From Sipunculus nudus (lineage: Eukaryota > Annelida > Sipuncula > Golfingiida > Sipunculidae): a DNA stretch of 64,000 bases. The position numbers and the translations under genes were made by a program. The stretch spans positions 8,683,464 to 8,747,463 of the forward strand of contig CM049320.1 in NCBI GenBank assembly GCA_026874595.1. The letters run 5' to 3'. The notes below the pieces were generated by a model that was not told where the DNA came from, ran no database searches, and saw only the letters and a program-made list of their open reading frames with translations. Of the stretch, positions 10,717-21,974 are shown one piece after another; the first letter of the stretch is position 1; every line of letters starts with the position of its first letter.

Positions 10717-11417
10717 GCACCCCTATCTCCCCCTCTGACTCTCCACGGCCCTCTTCTTCTACCTCATCCCGGAGTTCTCTTTCTTCCATTCCTTGGCGAC
10801 CTCTTTCCGACCATTCCCCAGTACTTTCCTTCTGCCTCACCTGTACCTTCTTGTACCTCCACACGGTACGCCCCTTCCACCTCTCCAACCTCTCACGGCC
10901 CTCTTCTTCTACCTATACACGGCACGCCCCTCCAACCTCTCCACCTCTTTATGGCCCTCCTCTTCTACCTCCACCCGACACGCCCCTTCCACTTCTCCCA
11001 GGCCCTACCCTTACACCTCTTCACGGCCCTCCTCTTCTACCTCCACCCGGCACGCCCCTTCCACCTTTCCTTCCATCTCTTCACGGCCCTCTTCTATCTA
11101 TACACGGCACGCCCCTTCCACTTCTCCTTCCAACTCTCCCTGGCCCTCTTCTTTCACCTCTTCACGTACACAGCCCTCTCATACCTCCGCCAAGCTCGCC
11201 CCTTCTGTCCCTCCCCAGTCCTCTACCCCCCCCCCCCTTCCGCCTCTCCCAGGCCCCCTGAAGGTATTAGCAAGTGTGGAGGGAGAGAGCTGGGGTGATG
11301 TGAAGACCTCGCCCCAACAGGCCCCTTCCGCACCTGTTAATACTTCAATCGTAAATCCCTCTAACAGCTTTGGTGTCCAGCAAGGACCATCAGGCCCAGA
11401 GTTCAACGCACAATAGT
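10717..11417 (+). pseudogene. Ser/Pro/Thr-rich C-terminal region of coiled-coil gene, copy A
   Basis: This continues the homology with copy B but lies in a different frame from the coiled coil. It is built on a ~60-bp minisatellite encoding 20-residue units of the type SRPSSSTSTRHAPSTSP. It ends in a unique segment, NPSNSFGVQQGPSGPEFNAQ, followed by TAG at 11415. In copy B the equivalent tail continues to KVHGIDL. All three frames are open through much of the C-rich repeat, so frame choice rests on the non-repetitive tail and on copy B. Function unknown. Confidence 0.4.
10735..11200. repeat. ~60-bp C/T-rich minisatellite
   Basis: The landmark tcttcacggccctc recurs at about 60-bp spacing. The same minisatellite is present at 22420-22760 in the second gene copy. 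Its length is a multiple of three, which keeps the frame when units are gained or lost. Confidence 0.75.
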
Positions 11418-11744
11418 CTACAATATTACAAATTATAAAAGGGGCAGTGAATTGACTTGTAAAACGAAAAAAACACAAGGTTTAAATAATGGTAAAAATG
11501 TTTAATATATATGATTTTTTGGCATTAATTTTGGATAATTAAAAACTGTTATTAGATAGACTTGCATTAATATCATTAATTAATCTCATAAATTTTCTTT
11601 ATATATAACAATTTTTCATGATTAGTTCTGTTTGGCATATTTTCATTGGACTCGGGGCTAGAACTGGTCATGGCTGGACAACCTACACTTCAGGAAGAGT
11701 ACATCAATTATACATCAGGAAGTTAAATGTACATGTACTGTTTT
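11418..11744. other. AT-rich spacer
   Basis: I see no gene or repeat here beyond AT-rich low-complexity sequence. Confidence 0.5.
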
Positions 11745-12027
11745 AGTTCAGCTGACTGAAAGCTCCAGTATCTGAACAACTCTACATGTATTTTCATCAT
11801 GGAGTGAAAATACAAACGCGTTATTTTGTAAAAATATTCTACAGAACCATGGTCTTTATTTTGGCGAATAGTGTTTGCGAAGGGATCCGATTGTGTCAAG
11901 GAGCAACGTGTCTTTGGTACTGTTGCAAACTGGTGGTCCTGATCCTTCAAAGGATTGTTAAAAGTGCCGTAACATGAAAAATATACTGTTTGGCCTTCTT
12001 GCTTTTATGTACCATTTTAAAGAAAAC
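11745..12027. repeat. Left half of an interrupted duplicated sequence
   Basis: This segment is homologous to about 37750-37968. Shared landmarks include accatggtctttatttt, aaggagcaacgtgtc and ggccttcttgcttttatg. The partner continues without interruption into sequence homologous to 13906-14190, so the stretch between (12028-13905) is an insertion. Confidence 0.8.
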
Positions 12028-13047
12028 AACTAGATGTGTCGGAACGACACGAATGCCCCCGCCTGGGGCAAATTAGAAACATTTGTTAAATTTTGTAAAT
12101 TTTTTTTAAGTTCAGGAGGTGTTGTATGGTCAAAAGTAGGTCAAGAAAGGCAAAATGCAAACTCGATCTGTAACGGGTCATTATCAAGCAACACACCAAA
12201 AATCAGGCCAGTATGCAGGCATTGTGAAAAAAAGTCCTGACATGTGCATTTTTCATAAAAATTTCTGTCTGTCATGAAATTTTCTATGTTCAGGATCTGT
12301 CATATGGTCAAAAATAGGTTAACTGGGACGAAATGCAAACTTGATCTGTAAGTGGTCATTATGCGCCCACAGACCAAACATTGGGCCAGTATCTGTAAGC
12401 ATTACATTGCGAAACTAGAATATTAGCAAAAGCTGATAATCAGTTATAAATTTAAATTGGAGAGGTATGTACCATGTTTTATAACAATCCACCAAATGCT
12501 TCCAGAGAAATATCCCCCTAAGTTTTTTTCTATACTAAGCTCTGTGACCTTGAAAAGTAGGTCAAGACCACCCATCTTTGAACTTGACCAAGATTTTGTA
12601 AATATGATGCAAAAGCACTGAAGTAATGAAGTTCCTTAGTTGAATACCTTTGGAGATATCCTGCACAAAAGGCCAAAATTGAAAAATCCGATAAAATTTA
12701 ATTAAAAATCAGAAATTGCAGGTGACGCCACCAAAATTGTGCAGCACGTACAGACCATCAGTCCCAATGATCATAGTAAGTTTTGTGAAAATCCACACAA
12801 TGGTTCCTGAGATATAAGCTTCTGAGTGTTTTTCTATAATCAGCTCTAAAATGCAGCAAAATAGGTCAAGGTCACCCATCTTCGAACTTGACCGAGATTT
12901 TATCGATATACATCTTCACTGATGAAATAAAATTCCAACGGGGAATCCTTTTAGAGATATCCCGCTCACAAGGTAAAAGTTAACAGATGCGGAACGGACG
13001 GACGGACGGACACCCGACAGACAGATGGACGGACGGATAGACGGACA

Positions 13048-13097
13048 GCTTGGGTGACAACAATAGCCCATCAGCCTATGAGCTGAGGGCTAAAAAC
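13048..13097 (+). repeat. Internal hairpin end (agcccatcagcc type)
   Basis: The sequence agcccatcagcctatgagc followed by tgagggct forms a hairpin with stems agcccatcagc and gctgagggct, directly after a GGAC microsatellite. It matches the solo end at 37385-37437. It may mark an element end nested inside family 2. Confidence 0.6.
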
Positions 13098-13838
13098 GGC
13101 TGTACATGTACATTTGTCATGAAAATTTATATTTTTCATAAAATTTTCTATGTTAAGGAGCTGTAAAACAATCAAAAGTAGGTCAACCGGGACGAAACGC
13201 GAACTTGATCTGTAACTGGTCATTATATGTCCACACACCAAAATTCAGGGCAATATCTGCAAGCATTGCAAAAAAAAAGTCCGTACATGTGTATTTGTCA
13301 TGAAAATTTCTATTTTTCATGACATTTTCTACGTTAAGGAGCCGTAAATGGTCAAAAGTAGGTCAACCGGGACGAAACGCGAACTCGATATGTAACTGGT
13401 CATTATCTGCATACACACCAAAAATCAGGCCAATATCTGCAGGCATTGCGAAAAAAAGTCTGTACATGTGTTTTTGTCATGAAAATTTCAATTTTTCATG
13501 AAATGTTCTAAGTGAAGGAGCCGTAAAACTGTCAAAAGTAGGTTAACCGGGACGAAACGCGAACTCTATCTGTAACTGGTCATTATCTGCCCACACAGCA
13601 AAAATCAGGCCAATATCTGCAGGCATTGCGAAAAAAAGTCCGTACATGTGTATTTGTCATGAAAATTTCTATTTTCATGAAATTTTCTAAGTTTAGGAGC
13701 CGTAAAACGGTCAAAAGTAGGTCAACCGGGATGCAACACGAACTCGATCTGTAACTGGTCATTATCTGCCCACACACCAACATTCAGGCCAATATCTGCA
13801 GGCATTGCGAAAAAAAAGTCCGTACAACTGTTTGATTT
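13098..13838. repeat. 180-bp satellite-like tandem units
   Basis: The landmark gt(c/a)c(c/t)gtacatgtg recurs at about 13098, 13279, 13458, 13638 and 13818, spacing 179-181 bp. Each unit carries caaaagtaggtcaaccggga and ccaatatctgcaggcattgc. Confidence 0.9.
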
Positions 13839-13905
13839 TTGGAAGGACGGAAGGACGGACACGGGTAAAACTATATGCCCCGGCCACTTTGTGGCGGGGG
13901 CATAA

Positions 13906-14190
13906 AAACCCATCTTTGTAATATTTGGGCAAGTTTGCAAAATTCCAAATATTATTTTCTTTTAAAAAGAACCTGACTGCTTTGGTCATATATATATGCT
14001 GGAAACTCTGTAAAACAGTTAATTTTCTTGTGTGGCTCAATAAGTACTTTGTATTTGAAATCTTGGTAAATCTGTAGTGTAGTGCTTTCATGACTACCTG
14101 AAATTTTACTTTATCTTTATTATTTGTTAAGTATTCAACTATTTGTCGGAAAGAACCCACAACCATCATGCAGCCAATAGATTTGCACAG
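13906..14190. repeat. Right half of the interrupted duplicated sequence
   Basis: This segment matches about 37969-38250 through shared stretches such as caagtactttgtatttgaaa and gtattcaactatttgtcg. The partner lacks the 1.9-kb insertion. Confidence 0.8.
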
Positions 14191-14810
14191 TTTGTTGAAA
14201 ATTATAATAGTGGCTTTTGGTGACGTCAGAGATTTTGGGTAATGACCTTTGACCGAAAGTGGAAAGGTTGAAGAAACAACATGTGAAATAGGTGAGGCTT
14301 GGGGGAGGGGGCGCTTCTCTGGAATGATTATGGGTGGCTGCATGTACAAACGCGTTATATCAATACATGTACAGACAACATATGACATGAATGTAAAACT
14401 CATTAATATTGTAAATGATACGAGTAATTAATGTATTACATAATAGTATGACGTTAATAAAATAGAAATAAAATAAGTGTTATTTTTGTTGTTTGTTGCA
14501 ATAAAAATAGCTAGTAAAATAATCCCCATTACTACATTGGATTGCTCTCCTTTCTCACTTTACTTGTCACCTTGGTTGCATGGAGGTATTGTTAATTAGT
14601 TTGTGTGTCAAAATTAAGGTGTAATAGACCGACTTGGTCAGCTGTACACTTGGGGAGCTTTAATTGTGTTATTGCAATGGCGAGCGAGCAACATGGTGAG
14701 AGCGAAAGTGCCATTGTACAGAAACTGTGACTGTCCGAAAAAAAAAATTACCTCGAGTAGAAGATATGAGTACGGAGGAGACATCACAAAGAATGACTTT
14801 TAAAACGAAA
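14191..14810. other. Spacer without recognised gene
   Basis: No feature is supported here beyond AT-rich DNA. A minus-strand open frame across 13762-14403 runs through the right end of the family-2 element and its flank and has no family features. Confidence 0.5.
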
Positions 14811-15340
14811 ACAAGTGACCCATGGGTCATGACGCTCAGCTGACTGGGAAGAGATTTGCAAAAGGAAATTTTATCATCTGAATGGTAGTATATACCCATT
14901 CAACTGAAGCATCAAACAGATTAACCAACAGGCCAAGATTGTGTCTGTATTTATATATCTCGAAAATAGAGAAAAAATTCGAAAAATTAAATAAAATATA
15001 GGTGGCACCACCAGTCTGAAGGAACTGATGGAACATCTCATGATCAATATGTATGCCAAAAATCATGACCATCAGAGATGTAGTAATTGAGATATTGAAG
15101 TTTTTGTATGAAATTTTTTACCATTCTGGGGGGGGGGGTGTACTTTGGAGCCCCAAAGCTCAAAGGATAACAGAGACAATTTCCGGTTTCCAAGGAGATT
15201 TTCATGGACCTCTCAGAATGTCAAGTTACAAGTTTCTAGGTTCAGCGGTTACGATTTGTGCCAGGTTAACGGAAGGACGGACATACGGACGACGGACAAA
15301 GGGTGATCGTATAGCTCAGATGACTTACAGTCAGCTGAGC
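14811..15340 (+). mobile_element. Compact complete family-1 element (530 bp)
   Basis: It starts acaagtgacccatgggtcat followed by gacgctcagctgac. It contains about one and a half diverged ~336-bp core units, including a poly-G run near 15128. It ends in a short ggacgg run, then atagctcagatgacttac and the closing stem gtcagctgagc. Both ends are visible, so it gives a minimal structure for the family. Confidence 0.7.
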
Positions 15341-16440
15341 CTAAAAGGTAACACGTGTGAGCTAACTGCTAGTACAAGTGAAAATCCTGGTAAGGTAAAC
15401 AGTAAAGATGCTGAAGTATTGAGTACATACAGTAAAGGTAGTTACGGTAGATCTACTAGTGAGAGCCATAGAGACTGAATCACACACAGCTAGTCAGAGA
15501 GGTTCTATTCAGCAAGAAATCTACGATTAACCGGCTGATTGAGAATGGGATGATCCGTGGTAATCGTGTATGTGGGGACAAAATGAAAATGTTACCAGTT
15601 TCAGGAGAGATTACTGCTGATCTATCTATATAGGTGGAGATGCCAGAAACGGAAACCTCGTGTGCACGATCAGAAACTGGCTTTAAGTCATGGCAGTAGG
15701 TTTCATCATTCCAACTTAACTTTGGAAGAAATTACAGACATTTCATACTTTTGGAGTCGGGGTCTGACACAAAGCCAGATTCAAATTGAAACAGGTTGCA
15801 GTGGTAACACCCTAGTGGACTGGTGTAGCTTTTCTCGTGAAGCTTTGGAAGAAACTTTGTTGCGCAATTCAGAAAATGGAGCCAAAATTGGAGGGGATGG
15901 TATCGTGGTAGATATTGATGGATCGAAATTTTCCAAGAGGAAATATCACTGAGGACATATAGTGAAAGGCTCATGGGTATTTGGCGGTCGAGAACAGCTA
16001 GATAAAACAGAAGTGTTTATGTTTGTAGTGCCTGACAGAACCAAGGAAACACTAATCCCGCTGATACAAAAACACATAAATGTAGAGTCAATCATACGTT
16101 CAGATTGTTGGGCTGCCTACAATTGTTTGAAAGCTATTGGATACAGACATGAGACAGTAAACCATTCCGAAAACTTTAAGGATCCAACCAGCGGCTGCCA
16201 CAGAAATAGTATAGAGGGAACTTGACAAAGGTGAAAAGAGGCACAACAATGCCACGTTTTGGAGTTAAAAGTGATCACCTTCAAAGTTATATTGGTGTGT
16301 ACGTCAAAAGCACGAAGGTGCAAGTCAGTTTGCCCAGTTTATAAAAGATGCAGGTCGTTTGTACGACTGTTTCCCACAAACAGCTGGAGTTGTTACAAAA
16401 AATAGCTGGAAAATGTGGTGATGCAAAAAATTGTCAGAAA
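15341..16440 (+). pseudogene. Merlin (IS1016/IS1595-like) transposase, copy 1
   Basis: A broken transposase begins near 15490 with RLIENGMIRGNRVCGDKMKM. It continues in 15662-15952 as LTLEEITDISYFWSRGLTQS and VVDIDGSKFSKRKYH, then past a TGA (15950-15952, probably from an Arg codon) as VKGSWVFGGREQLDKTEVF. Further on it shows IIRSDCWAAYNCL and ETVNHSENFKDPTSG, then NSIEGT, and a frameshifted tail with RQKHEGASQFAQFI to about 16370. The expected catalytic Asp, Asp and Glu are all present (in IDGSKF, RSDCW and NSIEG), but two stops and a frameshift disable it. Merlin elements are cut-and-paste transposons of animals. I did not locate terminal inverted repeats. Confidence 0.8.
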
Positions 16441-16589
16441 ATGGACCTCTCACATGAACTCTCCTGTTAATAAAATAAACAAAAATCGCACAAGGCTCTC
16501 TACATTATCCCAAAAAAAATTCCATGAAATTAAAAGCTTTCTGGAGATTGAAACATGATCATTCTAGCTTTCATAACAACTTACAGGAA
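16441..16589. other. Short AT-rich spacer
   Basis: Nothing recognised. Confidence 0.4.
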
Positions 16590-17315
16590 CAAGGGCACCG
16601 CAAAGCGGAGCATCCCCTCGCATAGGAGCATAATGATATGGGGTGTATAACGCAAGTTTTAAAATGAGGTAGGGAGGTGTGTGCGCTTGAGATTTGATGT
16701 CAAACTCAATAAGTTGTACGTGTATTGGTGTGTGAGGCATTTGTGCGAGATTTTGGTCAAACGGTTTGGCTTGAAATTGATCAACAAGCATTTTCATGAA
16801 GTGAGTGCTGTGGCCGTGACCTTTGATCCCGTGACCTCAAAAGCGATAGGATTCTTCATCCATGAGCGGGTAAGCCATATGTGCATGAGGAAGGGTCAAG
16901 GTCAAACGGTTTTGCATAAAATGGGTCCACAAGCTTTTTTAGAAGTGGGTGCCGTGGCATTGATCTTTGACGCATGACCTCAAAATCGATAGGTTTCTTC
17001 CTCCATGGGTGGGTAAGCCAGAAACCTATGTGCGAGATGAAAGGTTCAGGTCAAACGGCTTGAAATCGATCCACAAGCTTTTTCAAGAAGTGGGTGCTGT
17101 GGCTGAGACCTTTGACCCCATGACCTCAAAATCGATAGGTTTCTTCATCCATGGGTTGGTAAGCCATATGTGTGAGATGAAAGGTTTTGGGCAAACGGTT
17201 TGGCTTATAATTGATCCACAATGCAATTTCGGACGGACAGACGGAAGGAAGGACGGACATACGAACGGAGGCGTTACTATATCCCTTTCACAACTTCGTT
17301 GCGAGGGGATAATAA
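16590..17315 (+). mobile_element. Non-autonomous hairpin-ended element with ~140-bp units (family 3)
   Basis: The left end is gcaccgcaaagcggagcatc followed by ccctcg; the right end is caacttcgttgcgagggga. The segments atcccctcg and cgaggggat form inverted repeats and each end can fold. Between them are three to four diverged units carrying a variant of tgacctttgaccccatgacc and tcaaaatcgataggtttctt, then a ggac/ggaagg microsatellite at about 17233-17270. No protein is encoded. The layout (core units, ACGG-type microsatellite, terminal hairpin) is the same as in families 1 and 2. Confidence 0.65.
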
Positions 17316-17339
17316 TGGGTGCATTGACTCAGAACTTGT

Positions 17340-18965
17340 GATCTGATGACATTTGTCTTCATATTCATCTTCACTTCATTAATGATGTCAGTGATGATAA
17401 TTATGAAAATAAAAAATCTAAGACATCTAAGAAATATATAAACTGAAATCACATCTTCATTTTTTTTTTTGCTTGGTATTCAACCTCCATTGCCTAGATT
17501 CAACATTTTCCTGACCAGTCTTACCTTATTCAATCTGTTATAATTATGATACTTTTGTTTTGTGCTGTAACAATAGTGCATCATCAGAATTTTTATTTCT
17601 TATCCAATAACTTTGTTTCTCACTATGATTACAATGATAAACAAAATGTCAGAGAAAAAGATGCAATGAAATTCTGAGACATCATGAATAACTGTTACTG
17701 TCATATTCAACTCCTTATCTCTGTCATCTTGTTTAAAAAAATCTTTAACAAAAATGTCTTATGACTTCGTTATGCAATATTGCCTAGATTCAAATCTTGC
17801 CGGGTCAGTTTTGGTCACTCATTATGATCTATTTTAACTGTACATATACATTAAACATTTTATTTGCCCATCAGGATATTGCCTAGTCTTGTTCACTCTG
17901 TTCATATATGTCATGTTTTTTGTTTTGGCTCATCAGATCATGATAAAAACACATTTTTCCCCTACAAAATCTCACACCATATGATGTCAGTGATGAAGAT
18001 AATGCTTTAAATCTGAGACATCATGGGGCACACATGTTATGAATTATTTTAACTGTACATATACATTAAACATTTTCTTAGCCTGTCAGGATTCTTAGAA
18101 CATACTGTCTTCATAAGCATTTCTCAACCGACAGTTTTAACAATTACACTGTATATACAAAATCTAACATGTACCATATGATGTCGGTGATGAAGATAAT
18201 GCTTTAAATCTGAGATATCATAGGTCACTCATATTATGAATTATTTTAACAGTACATATACATTAAATATTTTTTTAGCCTATCAGGATATTGTCTAGAT
18301 TAATCAGAAAACTATTATTGACAGACTTCGTTTTAAGCTGTGGTGTAAGGGACCGGGCTGGCAAAATTCGGCGGTTGTTCTTTAGGATTACGGTACACGA
18401 GACTTTCTAAAGCACTTGTGAATGACGTTCCAGCTGGATGTATCATAGTCCCAATAGTCCTCACTCATATTATGAATTATTTTAACTGTATAATTTATTA
18501 TCTACATTTAACAGCCTTTCAGGTTTTTTGTGAAATTACTGTTAATCAGCATTCCTCACCCATTTTAAATGATTAAACTATATACATTAAGAAATCCCCA
18601 CTATGATTTTACTCTTTATATACAAAGAAATCTAGGCCCATATGATGTCAATGATGAACAAAATGCCAAATCAAAAGATACGGCTTAAAATCTGAGACAT
18701 TTTGGGTTACTCTATTATCATAAATTAATTAACTAGTACGTATATATTAAACATTTTATTAGCCTATCAGAATTCTACTTGAAACCATATTTTCTTCAGC
18801 AGTATTAACTCTCGCCTATTTTCAACTGTACATTATACATACAATAAAAATTCTAACATCAATTGATTCCAGTGATGAACATTGATGCCAAATCTTATCT
18901 GAGACATCATTGGTCATTCATACAGTATAAATTGTTTTTAACACAGTACATGTGCATGAAATAAA
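17340..18965. repeat. Decayed long tandem array
   Basis: Blocks recur in the same order at irregular spacing: gatgtcagtgatgaagataa, then aaatctgagacatcat, then attatgaattattttaactg, then tacatatacattaaacattt, then agcctatcaggat. Clear copies lie near 17830-17890, 17980-18090, 18180-18300, 18465-18530, 18640-18780 and 18860-18960. The spacing of about 170-250 bp with strong decay suggests an old satellite or the core of a dead element. No coding capacity. Confidence 0.7.
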
Positions 18966-19239
18966 ATTAATATGATAGCCAATTTTCAGCTCTGCTAACC
19001 ACACTGAAATCATTACACTCGCAAGATATTTTTGAATTTTCATTCTCCCCCCCCCAAGTGTTATACATATACAGTTCAGTTCTCAGTTTAGATTTCATTT
19101 TTTGTATCTGTGAAGTTGAACTATTGCTGGATAACAAAAAATATGGAGAGCCTTTTTTGGTCTCTGTAAACCTAAAACAATGATGCAAGTTAATTTTATT
19201 ATCAGGAGTTATGTAAATTTTTCTTTATGGTGGAAATTG

Positions 19240-19860
19240 CTTGCATTTTTAATACGTCCGTCTTATGATTGGAGTATAATGGTATACCTACATTCTGTCC
19301 ATCCGTCCGTTAACTTTTAATGTCGCTGCGTTAACTTACCAGGGCTTCGGTCAATTTCTACAAAACTCACCATAAGTAATTACCAACATATTATCTCACC
19401 CAAGTTTGATTATTGGCAACGTCCAGACATATCTAATAAGGTCACTCGTTTACTTTGTGGCTTTGCCACGATAACTTGCAAAGAACGTGAAGGATTTTGA
19501 TTAAACACATCAGAAATATTTATTTGTATAATATCTGGCCTAAGTTCGAATTTCAGCAAAATCCATGTATGTTTAATGAGGTCAGAGGTCATCCACTTTG
19601 GAGGCATCTTGGTGACTTAAAAAAATTCTATGGATTTTCACAAGATTTATATTCTCATAAAAATTCACACATATTTAATAAGGTCAGAGGTCACCAGATA
19701 CACAACAGGCATATAATGCACGTTTGCTGTGCTTTTGATATTAATGCTAGCTTTACTGCATGTACATGTACATCTGCAAAATTCCATACAAGTTTAGGTT
19801 TGAAGGCAGTGTATATCACCCGGTCGGTTAAAGACCCAAAACTATTATCTTGAACAAGCT
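19240..19860. repeat. Repeat with ~115-bp core units and reverse-strand GGAC end
   Basis: A ccatccgtccgtt run (about 19298-19310) is the reverse complement of the ACGG microsatellite seen at other element ends. It is followed by units containing aataaggtcagaggtca near 19437, 19567 and 19677. It appears to be another hairpin/microsatellite element in minus orientation; ends not defined. Confidence 0.45.
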
Positions 19861-19949
19861 GCATCATTCTCAGCTTCTTGGCTGAGTGAGATAGTACAGA
19901 AAATGTTCAGCATTCAAAATACATTTCTATGCATGCATATTTATGTCCA

Positions 19950-20075
19950 TTAGGACGAGCTCAGGGACTTGTATGCATATGGCTTTTTCCATCGCTCAGG
20001 GACTTGTATGCAGATGTTTTTTTTCTTTGCACAGGAACTTGAATGCATATAGCTTTTTCCATCGCTCAGAAACTT
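19950..20075. repeat. ~40-bp minisatellite
   Basis: Three diverged units contain cagggacttgtatgcatat followed by a variant of ggctttttccatcgct. Confidence 0.7.
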
Positions 20076-21065
20076 GCACGGGTCACTGTATGTGATATGG
20101 TATTGGTCTCACTGGGTATTTATATTTTTTTATTTTTTAATCTTCTATCATAATTTCATATGCAAAGCAATATCTTAATGTTCCTATGCAAAGCAATATG
20201 TTAATGTTCCTTATATCCATTTCATATTTATCAGTAAGGACTATCATATGGTTTACCTTAATTGATATGGTGTAGGTGCAATTTTGGTTTATTTTGTGAT
20301 TTTTTGCCCTTAATTTTTTCACAAGTCACTTACCAAGTTATAAATCCCATTAAAAAGCAAAGGACATTTCTCATGCGTGCGGGCTGGATATCAGGTCCTA
20401 AAGAAATTTCCTAGTTACCACTAAAAATGCAATTAGTAAATGAGTAACAAAACTACTGACATTAAAAACTTCAAATTTGACTCTTGAAATGTTTCTACCA
20501 AAATCTCAGAAGAGTTAAAAAACTGGTGACCTTAACCTTAATCTTTCAGGTCAAATCAGCCAGAATAGAAATTATTTGTGAACGTGTGACCTTTGATATA
20601 GTCTGTATTTTCCCCTCAAATTTGGGGATAGTCGGTCGATAGGGAGGGGAGACATATTTTTGCAACCTCCATCTAGTTTGCATTAATATCCTTCTAGACA
20701 AGAGCTTACTTTTCTGGTTATGCCAAACCACATAAACCTGCAAGTCTATCTGCTGCATGTAAAGGTTTGTAATAATTAATGTGTAATGGCAAGCTTAGGG
20801 CAAGCTTAGGTAAATTCTATTTAACAGTGTGTGCGGAATATTATAAAATGAAGTTGAACCTCTCATTACGGGCACCTGTGTACTTAGTCACCTCCTATGT
20901 AAGGCAGTTACGGGCAGTGCTTTTTAAAGTGGCTGCCAATTTTATAACAACCTTATTAAGGCTTTCCTTCTAATGCGGACAAAATGTCTAGTTCCATCAG
21001 TGTCAGTACTTCAGAGGTTCTACTGTAATTTTTCTAGAACATGGAATGTCCAATGTAATTTGCCT
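20076..21065. other. Spacer without recognised gene
   Basis: AT-rich sequence; a short direct repeat, atgcaaagcaatatcttaat, occurs twice near 20160-20210. No gene seen. Confidence 0.5.
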
Positions 21066-21193
21066 GATGTTCATGAATATCCATTGTCATTGTGCCTGAT
21101 GTACATGAAAATCCATTGTTATTTTGCCCGATGTTCATGAATATCCATTGTCATTGTGCCTGATGTTCATAAATATCCATTTTTAATTGTGCT
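21066..21193. repeat. 32-bp minisatellite, four units
   Basis: The units start gatgttcatgaatatccat (or close variants) at 21066, 21098, 21130 and 21162, an exact 32-bp period. Confidence 0.9.
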
Positions 21194-21974
21194 TGATGTG
21201 ATGTATTGAGATATGTCAAAGAACAATTGAGTTGTAATCTGTACTAAGAAATTTTTCAAGTTTGTGCATCATGGGATGCATCAATAAACTAAATGTAAAA
21301 ACCTTGTAAATTTTAATTGGCTTACGACTCGGATTAAATTTGTCTTGTATATATAATTGTAAGGTATCAGCATTGAGATTTATGTTTTTCTTAACAACTT
21401 GTAAACCAAGAGAATTTGCATCACATTTTTCCATCAGGTATTACGAGTAAAGTTTTGTCCCGCCACTGCACATGCAGTCATGAAACTAAATGGCATTACC
21501 CTGAACAGGTAGTCTTTCCCAACACGGCTCCTGGCATTCTGTATGGAGGTGTAGCTTTCTGACATGGGACATGAATTGCAGGACTCTATATCGTCATACT
21601 TAAGCTTACAGTAGGGCTGAGCCCTTGTACGCTAATGGGTTGGATCTGTGCCATGATGGCTTCGTGACCTATTTTCATAACATTCTCCCTGATGGCTTAG
21701 GGACCACAATACTTGAGCCATCTGGATCAAGGGTCTAAAAGCCATAGTTAATGTGAAAAGTGCTTTCACTTTTGCCAGCTGCTTAGCAAGCTTCATGTAC
21801 AAAGCTAACAACTGATCACCTCACTGAGCCTTAAACAATTAGGCCATACTTAGAACAGTGACTCGACTGGCTACATGTACACTTTGTGTCAGGAGACTTG
21901 CTTATGTAGAGCGGCATGTATGTGTTTCTACTGCAGACGTTGCCTCTGATGGTGACTCTAAAGTTGTCACACAT
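21194..21974. other. Spacer without recognised gene
   Basis: No gene or element is supported in this stretch. Confidence 0.45.

Larger units (their letters stand above)
12028..13905 (+). mobile_element. Non-autonomous element with 180-bp tandem core and hairpin ends (family 2)
   Basis: The insertion is defined by comparison with the uninterrupted copy at 37750-38260. The left end has a perfect hairpin gtgtcggaacgacac (about 12036-12050), then tgcccccgcctggggca, itself able to fold. The right end has ccccggccactttgtggc followed by gggggcata, so gcccccgcc and ggcgggggc form terminal inverted repeats. The interior holds two early and four to five late copies of a ~180-bp unit, with a different segment between them that ends in a GGAC microsatellite (about 12990-13047) and its own hairpin. 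A second short ggac run (about 13842-13862) precedes the right end. There is no transposase and no clear target duplication. Confidence 0.75.

Noticed and set aside
1250..13060. CRISPR-like arrays
   Set aside because: Regular repeats here are satellite units, minisatellites or microsatellites without unique spacers, in a eukaryotic context.
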